A stretch of DNA of 64,000 nt from Bimuria novae-zelandiae CBS 107.79 (lineage: Eukaryota; Ascomycota; Dothideomycetes; Pleosporales; Didymosphaeriaceae): NCBI GenBank assembly GCA_010015655.1, contig ML976672.1, positions 678,493-742,492 on the forward strand, read 5' to 3'. A program made the translations under genes and the position numbers. This document shows positions 33,455 through 43,195 of the stretch, one piece after another (the first letter of the stretch is position 1; each line of letters begins with the position of its first letter). The notes under the pieces were generated by a model, which ran no database searches, had not been told where the DNA came from, and saw nothing but the letters and a program-made list of their open reading frames with translations.

Positions 33455-36400
33455 ATGCCCCTCATCGACACAACAAAGGACCTTTCGGCGCTCTTCACAA
33501 AACAGGCACACGCGACCCCAGATGCTGTGGCGTTAGAGGACGACCGGCACAGCTACACCTACGCTGAGCTTCACGACAAAGTTGCCGCTCTCGCCGATCG
33601 GCTCCGAGTCCATGGGGTTGGTCGCGATAGCCTCGTTGGCGTACTACTACCCCGGTCCGCTAACTACGTGATTGCTTGTCTTGCTGCGTTGCGTGCTGGA
33701 GGTGCTTTTCTGGTCCTCGAGCTTGCCTACCCTCCTGACTTGCTCGCCGATGTCATCGACGATGCTCGCCCGGTCGTTGTTGTGACGGTGCGTGCCGAAG
33801 TCGGCAAGATCAAGCAGGGTGTTCCCCTTATCAGCCTTGACGAAGAACCATCTAGCACTAATGGACATGTGCAAGAGAGCGAGCTTCCTCCGTTGCCCGC
33901 AGAAACCGATCTCGAAAAGTTGTGCTTCGTCGCCTACTCAAGTGGCACCACAGGCAAGCCCAAAGGCATTGCAAACCCTCATAGAGCATCTGTTTTATCA
34001 TACGATCTTCGCTTTGGTCTGTCAAACCTTCAACCGGGAGATCGCGTCGCCTGCAATGTCTTCTTCGTCTGGGAAATCATCCGACCACTTCTCCGTGGGG
34101 CGACTGTGGTAGCTGTTCCCGATGAGGCAAGTTACGATCCTCGCATGCTGGTCGACCTGCTGTCGTCGAAGAAAATCACAGAGACCCTCTTCACTCCCAC
34201 ATTATTCGCAGCTATCCTATCCCGCCACCAGAATCTAGGCAACCGCCTGCCCCACCTTAAGACGATATGGCTGAATGGCGAGGTGGTAACCACAGATCTT
34301 GCCCGTCGGGGTCTGAAGGTTTTGCCGAATGCTCGTTTGCTCAACGTCTACAGCGCTTGCGAAACCCATGAGGTTGCCTGCGGTGACATCCGCAAGATGC
34401 TCGATATGATCGACCCGAAAGCCCTTTACTGCCCTGTCGGTCCTCCCCTGATCGACAAGAAGTACATCTACATACTAGATGAGAGTGGTCATAGAGTGGA
34501 AGATGGCAGCAACGGCGAATTATTCGTCGGTGGCCACCTACTTGCTCGGGGATATCTTAATCTTCCAGAAACCACAGAAAAAGCCTTCACTCCGAACCCG
34601 TTTAGTTCGCAGTCCGGTGCCCGCATGTACAGGACTGGCGACAAGGCACGTTTACTCCCAACTGGACTTCTCGAGATCACCGGACGGGTTGGAGCCATGA
34701 TTAAGCTTCGCGGATACTCGGTGGTGCCTGGTAAAGTAGAGAACGCAATAGTCCAATATCTATCTGTCAGCCGCTGCGCGGTCATCGCTCACGGAGAGGG
34801 CATCGACAAACAGTTGGTCGTGTACTTTGTACGAGATAAAGCTGCCCCCACTTCTGAACGGCCTGGCATTGAGGTCGACAACGATGGCCGTAGCATGAGC
34901 GCACGGCAGATACTTAAACCGTACCTTGCACATTACATGATCCCTCATCTATGGGTCGAAATGGAGGAATTGCCGACCCACGAGGTGTCAGGAAAGGTTG
35001 ATCTCAAGGCTCTCCCACCGCCGAACACGAGAACAAAGTCTCCGACAGGAAAGCGGGCCACATACGAGCAAGACCCGATTGACATTGGGCAGATCACTTC
35101 AGTTTGGGCATCCATACTCGGAATTCAGTCAAGCTCTATCACACCTGAATACAATTTCTTCGACTTAGGTGGTCACTCCCTCTTGTTGGCGGACCTCGCT
35201 GCCCGGCTGTCGAATAGATTCGGATTGAAGATCCCGGTCGCTCGGCTTGCCGATCCTGCGACACTCAACGGGCACCTTGATACAGTGCGCTCGGTCCGAG
35301 ACGGTCACACTGCTGCGGTGCAAGCCGATCTGCCCGCAGTTTTGCGTGCCGATTCTGTGCTCGATAAAGACATCCAGCCCACCAAAACTGATGTAAAAGC
35401 CCTGAAGGATGCCAAAACTATCCTTCTTACTGGTGTGACCGGCTTCCTGGGCGCCTTTCTCCTTCGGGACTTGCTCGATAGCACGACTGCCAAGATTATT
35501 TGTCTTGTGCGGTTTAGTGATGCTTCGCAGGATGCAATACCCGCCGGTATTGCAAGGATCAGGCGAAATCTTCTTGACTTCGGCTTGTGGAGCGATCTCA
35601 TCATGGAACGTGTGGAGATCTTGCCTGGGAATCTCTCGCGGAAGCGTTTCGGCTTGTCACCAGATGCTTTCGCAGCAATCGCTGATCGCGTGGATGTGAT
35701 AGTTCACGCCGCAGCTACTGTGAACCTGGTGTATCCATATGCGGCTTTACGGTTGCCAAATGTCATTGGTACGAAGGAGATTCTCCGTCTGGCTTGTCAA
35801 GGTGGGGCCACTGTCCAGTACGTGTCCACGAATGGAGTATTGCCTCCCGCACCAGGACAAGCAGGTTGGCCCGAAGATGCAATTTTGGGTGTGGAAGATG
35901 TTCCCGAGAAGCTCGCAGACGGTTATGGTCAGACAAAATGGGTCGCCGAGCAGTTGGTGTTGGAAGCGGGCCGCCGCGGACTTCCAGTCAAGGTTCACCG
36001 CTGTGGTACCATCAGCGGTCACAGTCAAACAGGTGCTTCAAACGCATGGGACCTTCTCACCGCACTGCTCGTGGAATCTATTCAAATCGGGCACTTCCCA
36101 GATGTCGAAGGCTGGCGCGCCGAGATGACTCCCGTCGATTTCGTGAGCAAAGCAATCGTTCATCTCGGCAACCAGACAGAGGCAGACCCAGTCATCTTCC
36201 ACGTCGGCGATCCAACTCCGGTCGACACTAGCACCGTTTTCGAGAATCTGAACTATCTCGGATACCCAACGCAGCCGCTTGAGTTTGCGAAGTGGGTTGA
36301 GTTGTGGGACGACAAGCGTGGCGCTGCTAAGGGTGGAGACGGTGCATTCACGATTGATATACTCCGCAGTGGTATGCCTAGCGTAGAGTTCCTCCGTGAT

Positions 36401-37392
36401 ATTGTCGTGCTAGACAATGCCAAAACGAGACCATATCGCACGGCCGTCGAGCGCCCAAAGGTAGATGAGGTTCTCCTAGAAACTTACACTCGCCATTGGT
36501 ACGCTCGGGGTTGGCTTCCAAAGCCTCCGTCTACTTCGAATGCCACAGGCGGAACCGGGCAACTCCCTAAGAGGTACGTTTTTCATCCCCGCTCTCCCTC
36601 CTCGTATATTGAGCTCCCTGCACCGAATTCCAACTAACGAGGTTGCACAGAGGCCCGCTATATGGAAGGGTGGCTGTGGTCATGGGTGCATCGTCCGGCA
36701 TAGGCGCTGCGACGGCAACAGCCTTGGCACGAGAAGGTTGCCATGTGGCACTTGCTGCTCGCCGCCTTGATGCTCTCGAGGACTTGAAAAAACGCATTGT
36801 AGTTCGGGAGGGCAAGGTGTTCTGCCAAAAGACCGATGTCACAGACAGGGAGCAAGTGCAGGCGCTCGTTGCCGCGACCGAGAAGAAGCTTGGACCCATT
36901 GACATCTTCATCTCCGTCTCCGGTGTTATGTACTTCACGATGATGAAGAACGCACAGACTGATGAATGGGATCGCACTGTAGATGTCAACTGCAAGGGCC
37001 TTCTCAACTGCCTGTCGTCGACGGTACCTTCCATGCTTTCGCGCAGCAAGGGCCACATCGTCGCCATCTCCTCGGATGCAGGCCGGAAGGTCTTCCCTGG
37101 TCTTGGCGTCTATTCTGCCAGCAAATTCTTCGTCGAAGCTACCCTACAAGCTCTGCGCCTCGAAACCGCAGGAAGTGGCCTGCGTGTTAGTTCGTTCCAA
37201 CCCGGAAACGTCGCTACTGATCTCCTTGGCATGTCAACGGATGAAGAGGCACTGAAGAAGTTCGGCGAGCCGTCGGGTGCTAAGGTTCTGGATCCTGAGG
37301 ATGTGGCCAACGCAATTGTTTTTGCGCTCAAGCAGCCAGACCACGTCGCTGTGAACGAGATCCTCATCGAACCCCGCGACGAGCCGATCTAG
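33455..37392 (+). CDS. NRPS-like A-T-R1-R2 carboxylate reductase (glycine-betaine reductase type)
   Basis: Two exons: 33455-36573 and 36651-37392. A 77-bp intron (GTACGT…GCACAG) joins …LPKR to GPLYGR in frame, giving 1286 residues. Order of domains: adenylation (about 1-520, P-loop YSSGTTGKPKG at 161-171, NVYSACETHE near 297, YRTGDKARL near 392), carrier with LGGHS (Ser575), thioester reductase R1 (GVTGFLG at 660-666, YGQTK at 824-828), and a C-terminal short-chain dehydrogenase R2 (GASSGIG at 1052-1058, YSASK at 1194-1198). No condensation domain. This exact order and size match the fungal ATRR enzyme described from Aspergillus, which activates glycine betaine and reduces it via the aldehyde to choline with NAD(P)H. 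Substrate here is inferred; the pocket was not compared. Without splicing it would look like two genes. Start 33455 has good context (AACCATGC). Confidence 0.88.
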
Positions 37393-37545
37393 GTACTCAC
37401 TTCTATCATGTGCATGCGATAGAATTTTGTTAGCGGCACCTCAACATGGTCTGAACGATCAAACGTATGTACGATTAATCAAATGAATTCGGCGCTTCTT
37501 GTTGGTTAATATAGTGTTCGTCTTCCTCCACGCGCCTACAACCCC

Positions 37546-38036
37546 TCACAGCATAAACCTAAAATCAGGATGTTCCCACCCCATCTTCTCCACCTCGCTG
37601 CTCTCACTCACCGGCTCCGTCCTCCCTCCCACACCTATACCTGCCTCCTTATACCCTTTCCTATTAACCCACCAGCACCTAACAAAGTACACCACCGCAG
37701 CGCTCGCGCCCATACACACCAGGCCCAGTCCCGTGCTAAACCCGGTATGAAAGCACGGCGTCTCTTTAAATAGAAACGCGTTTGACGACACGAAGGCGCC
37801 GGCGGTGCCGAAGTTTATGATAGCCGCGATGGCGATGGCGCGTTTGTAGTCCGAGCCTGCGTTTATGCTAAACCAGATTATGGAGATGGGCATTGCGATG
37901 TAGGCGTCGGAGGCCATGGCAAAGAATGGCGGATTATGTTGGTAGCTCGGTGCGAGTCGCAGGAACGGATCATGGAGGGGATCAGGGTGATGAAGGACAT
38001 ACAGATAATACGTGATTGAGACGGTAAGAACAACTT
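37546..38036 (-). pseudogene. MFS transporter, C-terminal fragment
   Basis: The minus-strand frame runs from just after an in-frame TAG at about 38037-38039 to the stop at 37546. It reads …DPFLRLAPSYQHNPPFFAMA…, then transmembrane segments PISIIWFSINAG, AIAIAAIINFGTAGAF and GLGLVCMGASAAVVYFV, then a charged tail ending HPDFRFML. The family is recognisably the fungal allantoate-permease-like MFS group, by the INAGSDYKRA/NFGTAGAF signature style. Only the last third is present; the N-terminal helices and any ATG before the first helix are missing, and the monooxygenase begins 90 bp away. It is a truncated relic. Confidence 0.65.
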
Positions 38037-38129
38037 TATACTATGCATTAAAGCTAGAGAATAGTTTTCTTGGTCACTGTACCTATGGATGCGAATACAA
38101 TTGAAACAGAGCTTTCTCTATAGTTGCGT

Positions 38130-39476
38130 TTACGCTCGTAGTAGCTTTCGCGCCCTCTTGAGGTCATCTTCGATTCTGTGATCCCAGATCCAGGACATTC
38201 TGGAGACTGCATTCTTTTCAAATGCTTTTAGATCATCACCCTCAGGTCCCTCAAGGTCCCATAGCATTCCCGCTTCTCGGCTTGTTTCAACCTGTTTTAG
38301 GGCTCGCGGGCGCCTCACTGCATCGTAAGCGCGGAACGCCTTCTCCAGCTCATCCGCGCTCGTTATCTCCCCTAGCAACTCCCCAAGCACGTAGCAGTCC
38401 TCGATGCACATTCCCGCACCAGACCCCTGATGTGGCGTGGAGGCATGCGCCGCGTCTCCCAGCAAGCATATGCGCGGTTTCGATTGATAGAACGTGCGAG
38501 CCGGTACGTGGTTGAAGATCGCCCATATATCCGGGTTCTTGACATTGGCGATAATCGATTTTACTTTGTAAGTCCAGTCCGCGTAATCTGCCAGCATGTC
38601 TTCTCTCGAGGTCTTGACAACCCACTCTGGATCCGTCCATTCATCTCTGGAGCTGAACGTCACCACTATGCCTAACGTCAGCCTCAAATGCAACGACAGG
38701 ATCCCAAGAAGCATACCATTGAAGATTGTGTCATTGGCGATGGGAAATGTCAGCACATGGCCTTTATATCCACAATACATCTGCGGCGTTCTCGGTTCCA
38801 CATCGCCCAGAAACTCGACCGCCTTTTGCATCGGAATAATGCCTCTGTACGCATACTTTCCCGAAAACTTCGGCCGCGCCTCTTCCATGCCGAGAACTAT
38901 TTCCCGTGTCCGCGCCTTGATGCCGTCGCATCCGATCACAGCCGTATGCTGTGCCGTGGTCCCATCGGCGAAGTGCAGCACGGCATCACCGCCAGCCGCC
39001 TCCGTGACATCAACGAGCTTCTTCTTGAACTGCGCAATACCTGGCGGAAGTATCTTGACCAACTCATCGAGGAAATGAGCACGGTGGACGCCGCCTCTTG
39101 GCCCTGGTCTCGACAAAATCGTGAAGATCGGGTCCCCAAGTGCAAGCTTCCGGCCGTCTTTTTCGTGCACGAATCCTTCACCATCAGCTTTTCTGGTGTC
39201 TCCTATTCGCACGTCAAACCATTTTGGTGGCTCAGTTTCAACGTTGTTGCTGCATCGTAGAAAGCCTTCTTTGATACGAGGTGAGATGAGCTCCATGGTG
39301 CGCACGAAATTCGCCTGGAAGCCTACGCCAGCGCCAATCTCACCGAAAGCAGCAGCACTTTCGTAGACAGTCAATGGTATGTTGTGTTTTTGTAGGGATA
39401 TTGCGAGGGTCAACCCGGAGATGCCGCCGCCTACGATGGCGAGGTTGAATGATTTTGCTTGTGAAGAAGTACCCAT
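38130..39476 (-). CDS. FAD-dependent monooxygenase, salicylate-hydroxylase-like
   Basis: ATG at 39476, stop at 38130. A 51-bp intron (38666-38716, GTATGC…GCATAG) is a multiple of three without stops, so the unspliced frame stays open. Spliced product 431 residues. Class A flavoprotein hydroxylase features: GxGxxG-type LAIVGGGISGLTLAISLQ at the N-terminus, the DG motif in VIGCDGIKARTR, and the second FAD motif ICLLGDAAHASTPHQGSGAG near residue 310. Such enzymes hydroxylate aromatics with NADH; in plant-associated fungi several degrade salicylate to catechol. The substrate here is only a suggestion. The open frame extends 5' into an unrelated gene (to 40601), but sequence beyond the G-tract is not part of this protein. 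Confidence 0.85.
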   Translation of the reverse strand: MGTSSQAKSFNLAIVGGGISGLTLAISLQKHNIPLTVYESAAAFGEIGAGVGFQANFVRTMELISPRIKEGFLRCSNNVETEPPKWFDVRIGDTRKADGEGFVHEKDGRKLALGDPIFTILSRPGPRGGVHRAHFLDELVKILPPGIAQFKKKLVDVTEAAGGDAVLHFADGTTAQHTAVIGCDGIKARTREIVLGMEEARPKFSGKYAYRGIIPMQKAVEFLGDVEPRTPQMYCGYKGHVLTFPIANDTIFNGMLLGILSLHLRLTLGIVVTFSSRDEWTDPEWVVKTSREDMLADYADWTYKVKSIIANVKNPDIWAIFNHVPARTFYQSKPRICLLGDAAHASTPHQGSGAGMCIEDCYVLGELLGEITSADELEKAFRAYDAVRRPRALKQVETSREAGMLWDLEGPEGDDLKAFEKNAVSRMSWIWDHRIEDDLKRARKLLRA

Positions 39477-39505
39477 GGTGGAGACGAGTAGTATGAGAGT
39501 AACAA

Positions 39506-39529
39506 GGGGGGGGGGGGGGGGGGGGGGGG
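39506..39529 (+). repeat. 24-bp poly-G tract
   Basis: 24 consecutive G on the plus strand (poly-C on the coding strand), 29 bp upstream of the monooxygenase start codon, so probably in its leader or core promoter. Length is likely variable between isolates and error-prone in sequencing. Confidence 0.9.
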
Positions 39530-39670
39530 ATTGTGGCCAGATACGAAGTGTTGTAGATACTATATTGCTATGAACAAGCGACGTCGAGGGAGCAACGTTG
39601 CAGCCCCACATTACGTGGGTGGGGTGCTGCTTTTGCCGGGTATGTGTAAGCGTGTAAGCTGGTGTTGTCA

Positions 39671-39836
39671 GCAGGCAGGCAGGCATGCATATGAGGACAA
39701 CAAGCTGTATTGCTAACTGCAGAAAAGAGTGTGCGGAGTCAGGAGACTGCTGTTGAGCGGAGAGAGAGAGAGAGCGGGGGAGAGTATTTGTTGAGTCCCT
39801 AGTCCGTGCACCTGCGTTGTACCTTCCACGTATACC
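39671..39836 (-). repeat. dispersed repeat, copy B
   Basis: Reverse-complement match to 12637-12787 with substitutions and indels. It contains a (GA)n run at about 39759-39775 and GCAGGCAGGCAGGC. It starts exactly where the membrane-protein reading frame below ceases to look like protein. Confidence 0.75.
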
Positions 39837-41320
39837 AGTCACCCAAAATGACTGCAATGTACAGACATTCACATCAAGGAAGTCCCACCCTGATGCATCA
39901 TTGTACGTCCCGTTGTAAAGCTTTGCAAGTGAGTTGTTTGATGTACGGTCACGCTCTGGGGCGCTGACAAATATGATCAATAGCGAGGACGAGCCAGATT
40001 CGGGGGAAGGTAGCCAGATTGGTGCCCCGTACTCCGGTCCTCTGCTACCATCGGGTAGAACAGAAGTCACTGTCGCGTTCATCCGATTCATGGTCACAAT
40101 GCGATCAATGAGCTCCCTCAGTTCGAAAAGAAACCCATCAGATCCATCGTCTCGATAATACGGTACGGATGTCTCTGACGTTTTCTTCGTGTATTTCGAC
40201 CTGTACCGACATTTGAGTTTTACTAAAGGCTGTGGCATCTCAACAGTCCAGGATGGAGCGAACATGTTGGACTTGGAGTATGAAGAAGCGGACTTTGCGG
40301 GATTCGCACCCCCTCCCGAGTTCAAGTCCTCGGTGGTTATTCCCGCATCTTCGCTGAAAGCCGATAGAATGTTCGCGCTGAGCTGTGTAGGTATAGCTGC
40401 AGTGTATGAGGAGTCTACGGCGAGGCCACCTGTGTCGTCCAGTTGTGGGTCTTGTACAGTGAAACGTAGCAGCCGTCGAAGGACCGGATCGTATGATTGC
40501 TCCCCAACTGCTGCCATGTAGACGACATCATTGTACAGGACATTCTTTTGAGGGCCTTCACCCCACATTTTGAGGTACATTGGGCTTTCGAATGTATCCA
40601 AGTCGCTGTTACGGAACGATTAGCGTGACTGACCGCGACAATCGGGAAAAGCATCTCGTGGTACTCACAATATTAATCCATTTTCGCTGCAGCAATTTCG
40701 TTCCCACGTTACGTTGGTGGGAAACAGGTCATCAACCGATCCAACACCGTAGAGTGTTGCTGTCGCATTCTGGTGCGGAAGATCGGGACACGGTATCATA
40801 AGCACTGCAGCTGGCGGTCCTACGAGGGCTGGCATGAGAAGCAACAAAGGAATGCACACAACAAACAGCCAGCTTCTTCCAACCTCGAACTGCTCTCGAT
40901 TTGATGGTGGATCTGAAGTCTAGGAACCATAGATATGACAACTGTGTTGCGTGTGTGGCACCCGATAGAGCGCCCAAAGGCACATAGCCATCGACTACAA
41001 GGGTGCTAATAATGCAAAGAATTACTTCCAACAGTGAGGCTTGCATCGTCAGTTCGTGGATCTTCGCCACGAATTGAAGTATCGTCGAACCATCGAATAC
41101 AGGACCAATCCAGTATTTTGTCCAATGCAGTATGAGCAGTGAGATGGCACCACCAAGTGGGAAAGGTGCAACAGGCAGTGCAAAGTGGCCATAGAACGAC
41201 TCTGATAAATGGCGACTTTGCGATGTTCCGTGAATGATGTCCATGAGGACAACGGGCGAAGCACCGCGTCTAAAACTTGCAATCTTAATAGGCGCAAGCA
41301 ATCACGCCGAATGGAAACAT
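39837..41320 (-). pseudogene. N-terminal half of a fungal polytopic membrane protein (broken)
   Basis: Minus-strand pieces, in order: PIKIASFRRGASPVVLMDII… then helices (ALPVAPFPLGGAISLLILHW, LLEVILCIISTLVVDGYVPL) ending about 40865; next frame CIPLLLLMPALVGPPAAVLM through NVTWERNCCSENGLI (40859-40669); intron GTGAGT…AACAG at 40606-40668; then the large loop DLDTFESPMYLKMWGEG…CTLQSFWVT (40605-39840). Frame breaks near 41300 and near 40858 (a GT-repeat, as if one GT were lost). The reading stops at the dispersed repeat, with no C-terminal helix or tail. The missing part corresponds in kind to 859-1453. The true start is uncertain; another frame is open upstream to 41498. Function unknown. Confidence 0.6.
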
Positions 41321-42071
41321 AGTGGTTCAGCTTAGTGTCCTTGTTCGCGGGAGGAGTAATCACTCCCAAGGGACTGACTTCCGATGGCAAGTCCCTGTAA
41401 TAATCTGTAAGTGCGAAGCAGCCCGTGGCAGTCTTTACATACAGAAATTTGACCGAGCTATTTTCTCCTTGGTCCACTGGTATGGTAGACATGGTCAAAG
41501 AGTTGTGTGGTCACTCGAGTCCCAAGGTGAGGATGTAGAAATGACAACGACAGTTCTCACATTCATGGAGAAGCAACAGAGTTATACTAGGGTCGGGTAG
41601 AGCGTGCGCAGCTCAAAGCTTATTTCAAAGCTTGGTCGCCTCCCATGTCGGGTGCGAGGACAAGGCTGACAAAGTCTAAGCCTGCGCGAGATTGCGTGGG
41701 TGCGGGGGTTCGGGGGCCGAAAGCAATTGGTGGGTTCCACATGGTGATGACTGGACTGCATAGACAAAGATATTAAATGGACCATGTGTTCTCTTCGAAT
41801 ACTTTCCACATCGCGCCCTGCAGTGGAGTGCATGTTCGTTAGGCTGAGGATGCGCCAAATCGGTAAACACGTCAGTGGCTTATTCGATACGAGGCGCGTC
41901 GAGAGGCAGAATTGTCTTTCATGCTTATTGGCACAGGTTTTGTACCCAGGTGCGTAGCGTGTTACATGTTTATGAATGTGCCTGTGATGTTGACAGCTGG
42001 TAGCAATCGCTCGAAAATCCGGCTCCAGTTGCTTTGAAAGCGAACTAGGTATAGAAGAGTTTGCGTGCTCG
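41321..42071. other. intergenic region
   Basis: No supported gene. Open frames at 41322-41600 (plus) and 42079-41582 (minus) are without domains. Confidence 0.4.
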
Positions 42072-43195
42072 TCAAGCATGCCTCAAGTCCCAAGCGTCGT
42101 ACCAGCCCTTCGTCTCCCACCTTTGAGCCTTCAAAAAGTCCTTCACTTTCTGATTCTCATACAGATACGGCTGCGTCCACCACTTTTCGTGCATGCTCAC
42201 CAGGCCTTTCGAAAAGTCGTTCTCGGTCGGATAGCGTATGTTCCACCTATAATCGACTTCGCTCCACGGCATGGGTCCGTCCCACCTATGTGCAAGGTTC
42301 AAAAGGTTTTGCTCCGGGTATTTGGATTGAACGAGTTGGTGATATTGAGCAGCGAGCGATAGTAGTCGAACATGGCTCGTGACGGCGCTAGCAACATGAA
42401 GCCTGCGTTCATCTTGCCGATCTTCTTCAACCCTGTGCCATCTTTGGGGGGGAAATCATGGTTGCTATCCCAGACTTCTGACAACGAGCCGAGGAGGTAC
42501 TCAGGAGGTAAGGAAGCTTCGCCCTTGAGAACAGGCATGTTTTCGAGCTGTTGTCTCGGACGGATTTTTGCACCCTGATCGTCGAAAACGCCATGCAATG
42601 GCTGGCGCAACATAGTGTCCCCGTCGAGCATGAGGATGCGGCTGTACTGTGTCATTTCCCATGCCCTTAGCTTCGTCATGACGTCGACCCATCGATGCTG
42701 TGTGGCATGAATCCATTCATCATTTTCAACGTGTAGAAATTCAACTGGGTGTAAGATAACACCATCTCTTCTGAGGCGATCGCGGCGTGATTCGGAAACA
42801 GATGGAGTGACCATTACTATCACGTCGATGCCAATGGTGCGCGTCTCGGGCTTATGCAAAAGCTGCCCGATAAGAATTCGCGTAGCGGCGAAGTAATTAT
42901 CCCCTTCGAGGTCGTCCGCTTGGTCAAGCGTGCCAGATAAGAAAGTCACGTAGGTATATCGCTCTTTACCGTTCGCGAGCACGGGGACTGAACCGTTAGT
43001 AAAACCCACGCCAGTGCGATAAATATCGTTGCTTACTCTGGCATTGCTGGAGCTTGCACTCTTGTGCCCGAAGCCAATGCGGACACGAATTGATTCCGTA
43101 CCAAGATGTAGGTAGAACGTGAGAAAGAAACAGATGGGGAGAATAGTGACGAACACTGCCACAGTGAGACCTCGCTTCCCCAAGAACGTGATCAT
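42072..43195 (-). pseudogene. GT8-family glycosyltransferase, one-base frameshift
   Basis: Type II membrane glycosyltransferase of the glycogenin/GT8 kind. ATG at 43195; a signal anchor (LTVAVFVTILPICFFLTFYL) lies at about residues 10-30. The lumenal domain has YTYVTFLSGTLDQADDLEGD… and the metal-binding DxD in SRILMLDGDTMLRQP. …KMNAGFMLLAPSRAMFDYYR follows, then near 42318-42327 the frame runs to a stop. The family motif continues in another frame (YPEQNLLNLAHRWDG, then MPWSEVDYRWN…SMHEKWW) to 42072. Loss of one base in AATCCAAAT explains the break. Total would be about 373 residues, normal for the family. Golgi location and use of a nucleotide sugar are family inferences. Pseudogene or assembly error. 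Confidence 0.8.

Noticed and set aside
36643..37392. Separate short-chain dehydrogenase gene
   Set aside because: A GT-AG intron at 36574-36650 joins it in frame to the A-T-reductase, and the four-domain order is a known fungal architecture.
38130..40601. Single 823-codon minus-strand frame as one fusion protein
   Set aside because: It joins a membrane-protein loop, a repeat, a poly-C tract read as prolines, and a complete monooxygenase with its own start. Chance read-through, not a fusion gene.
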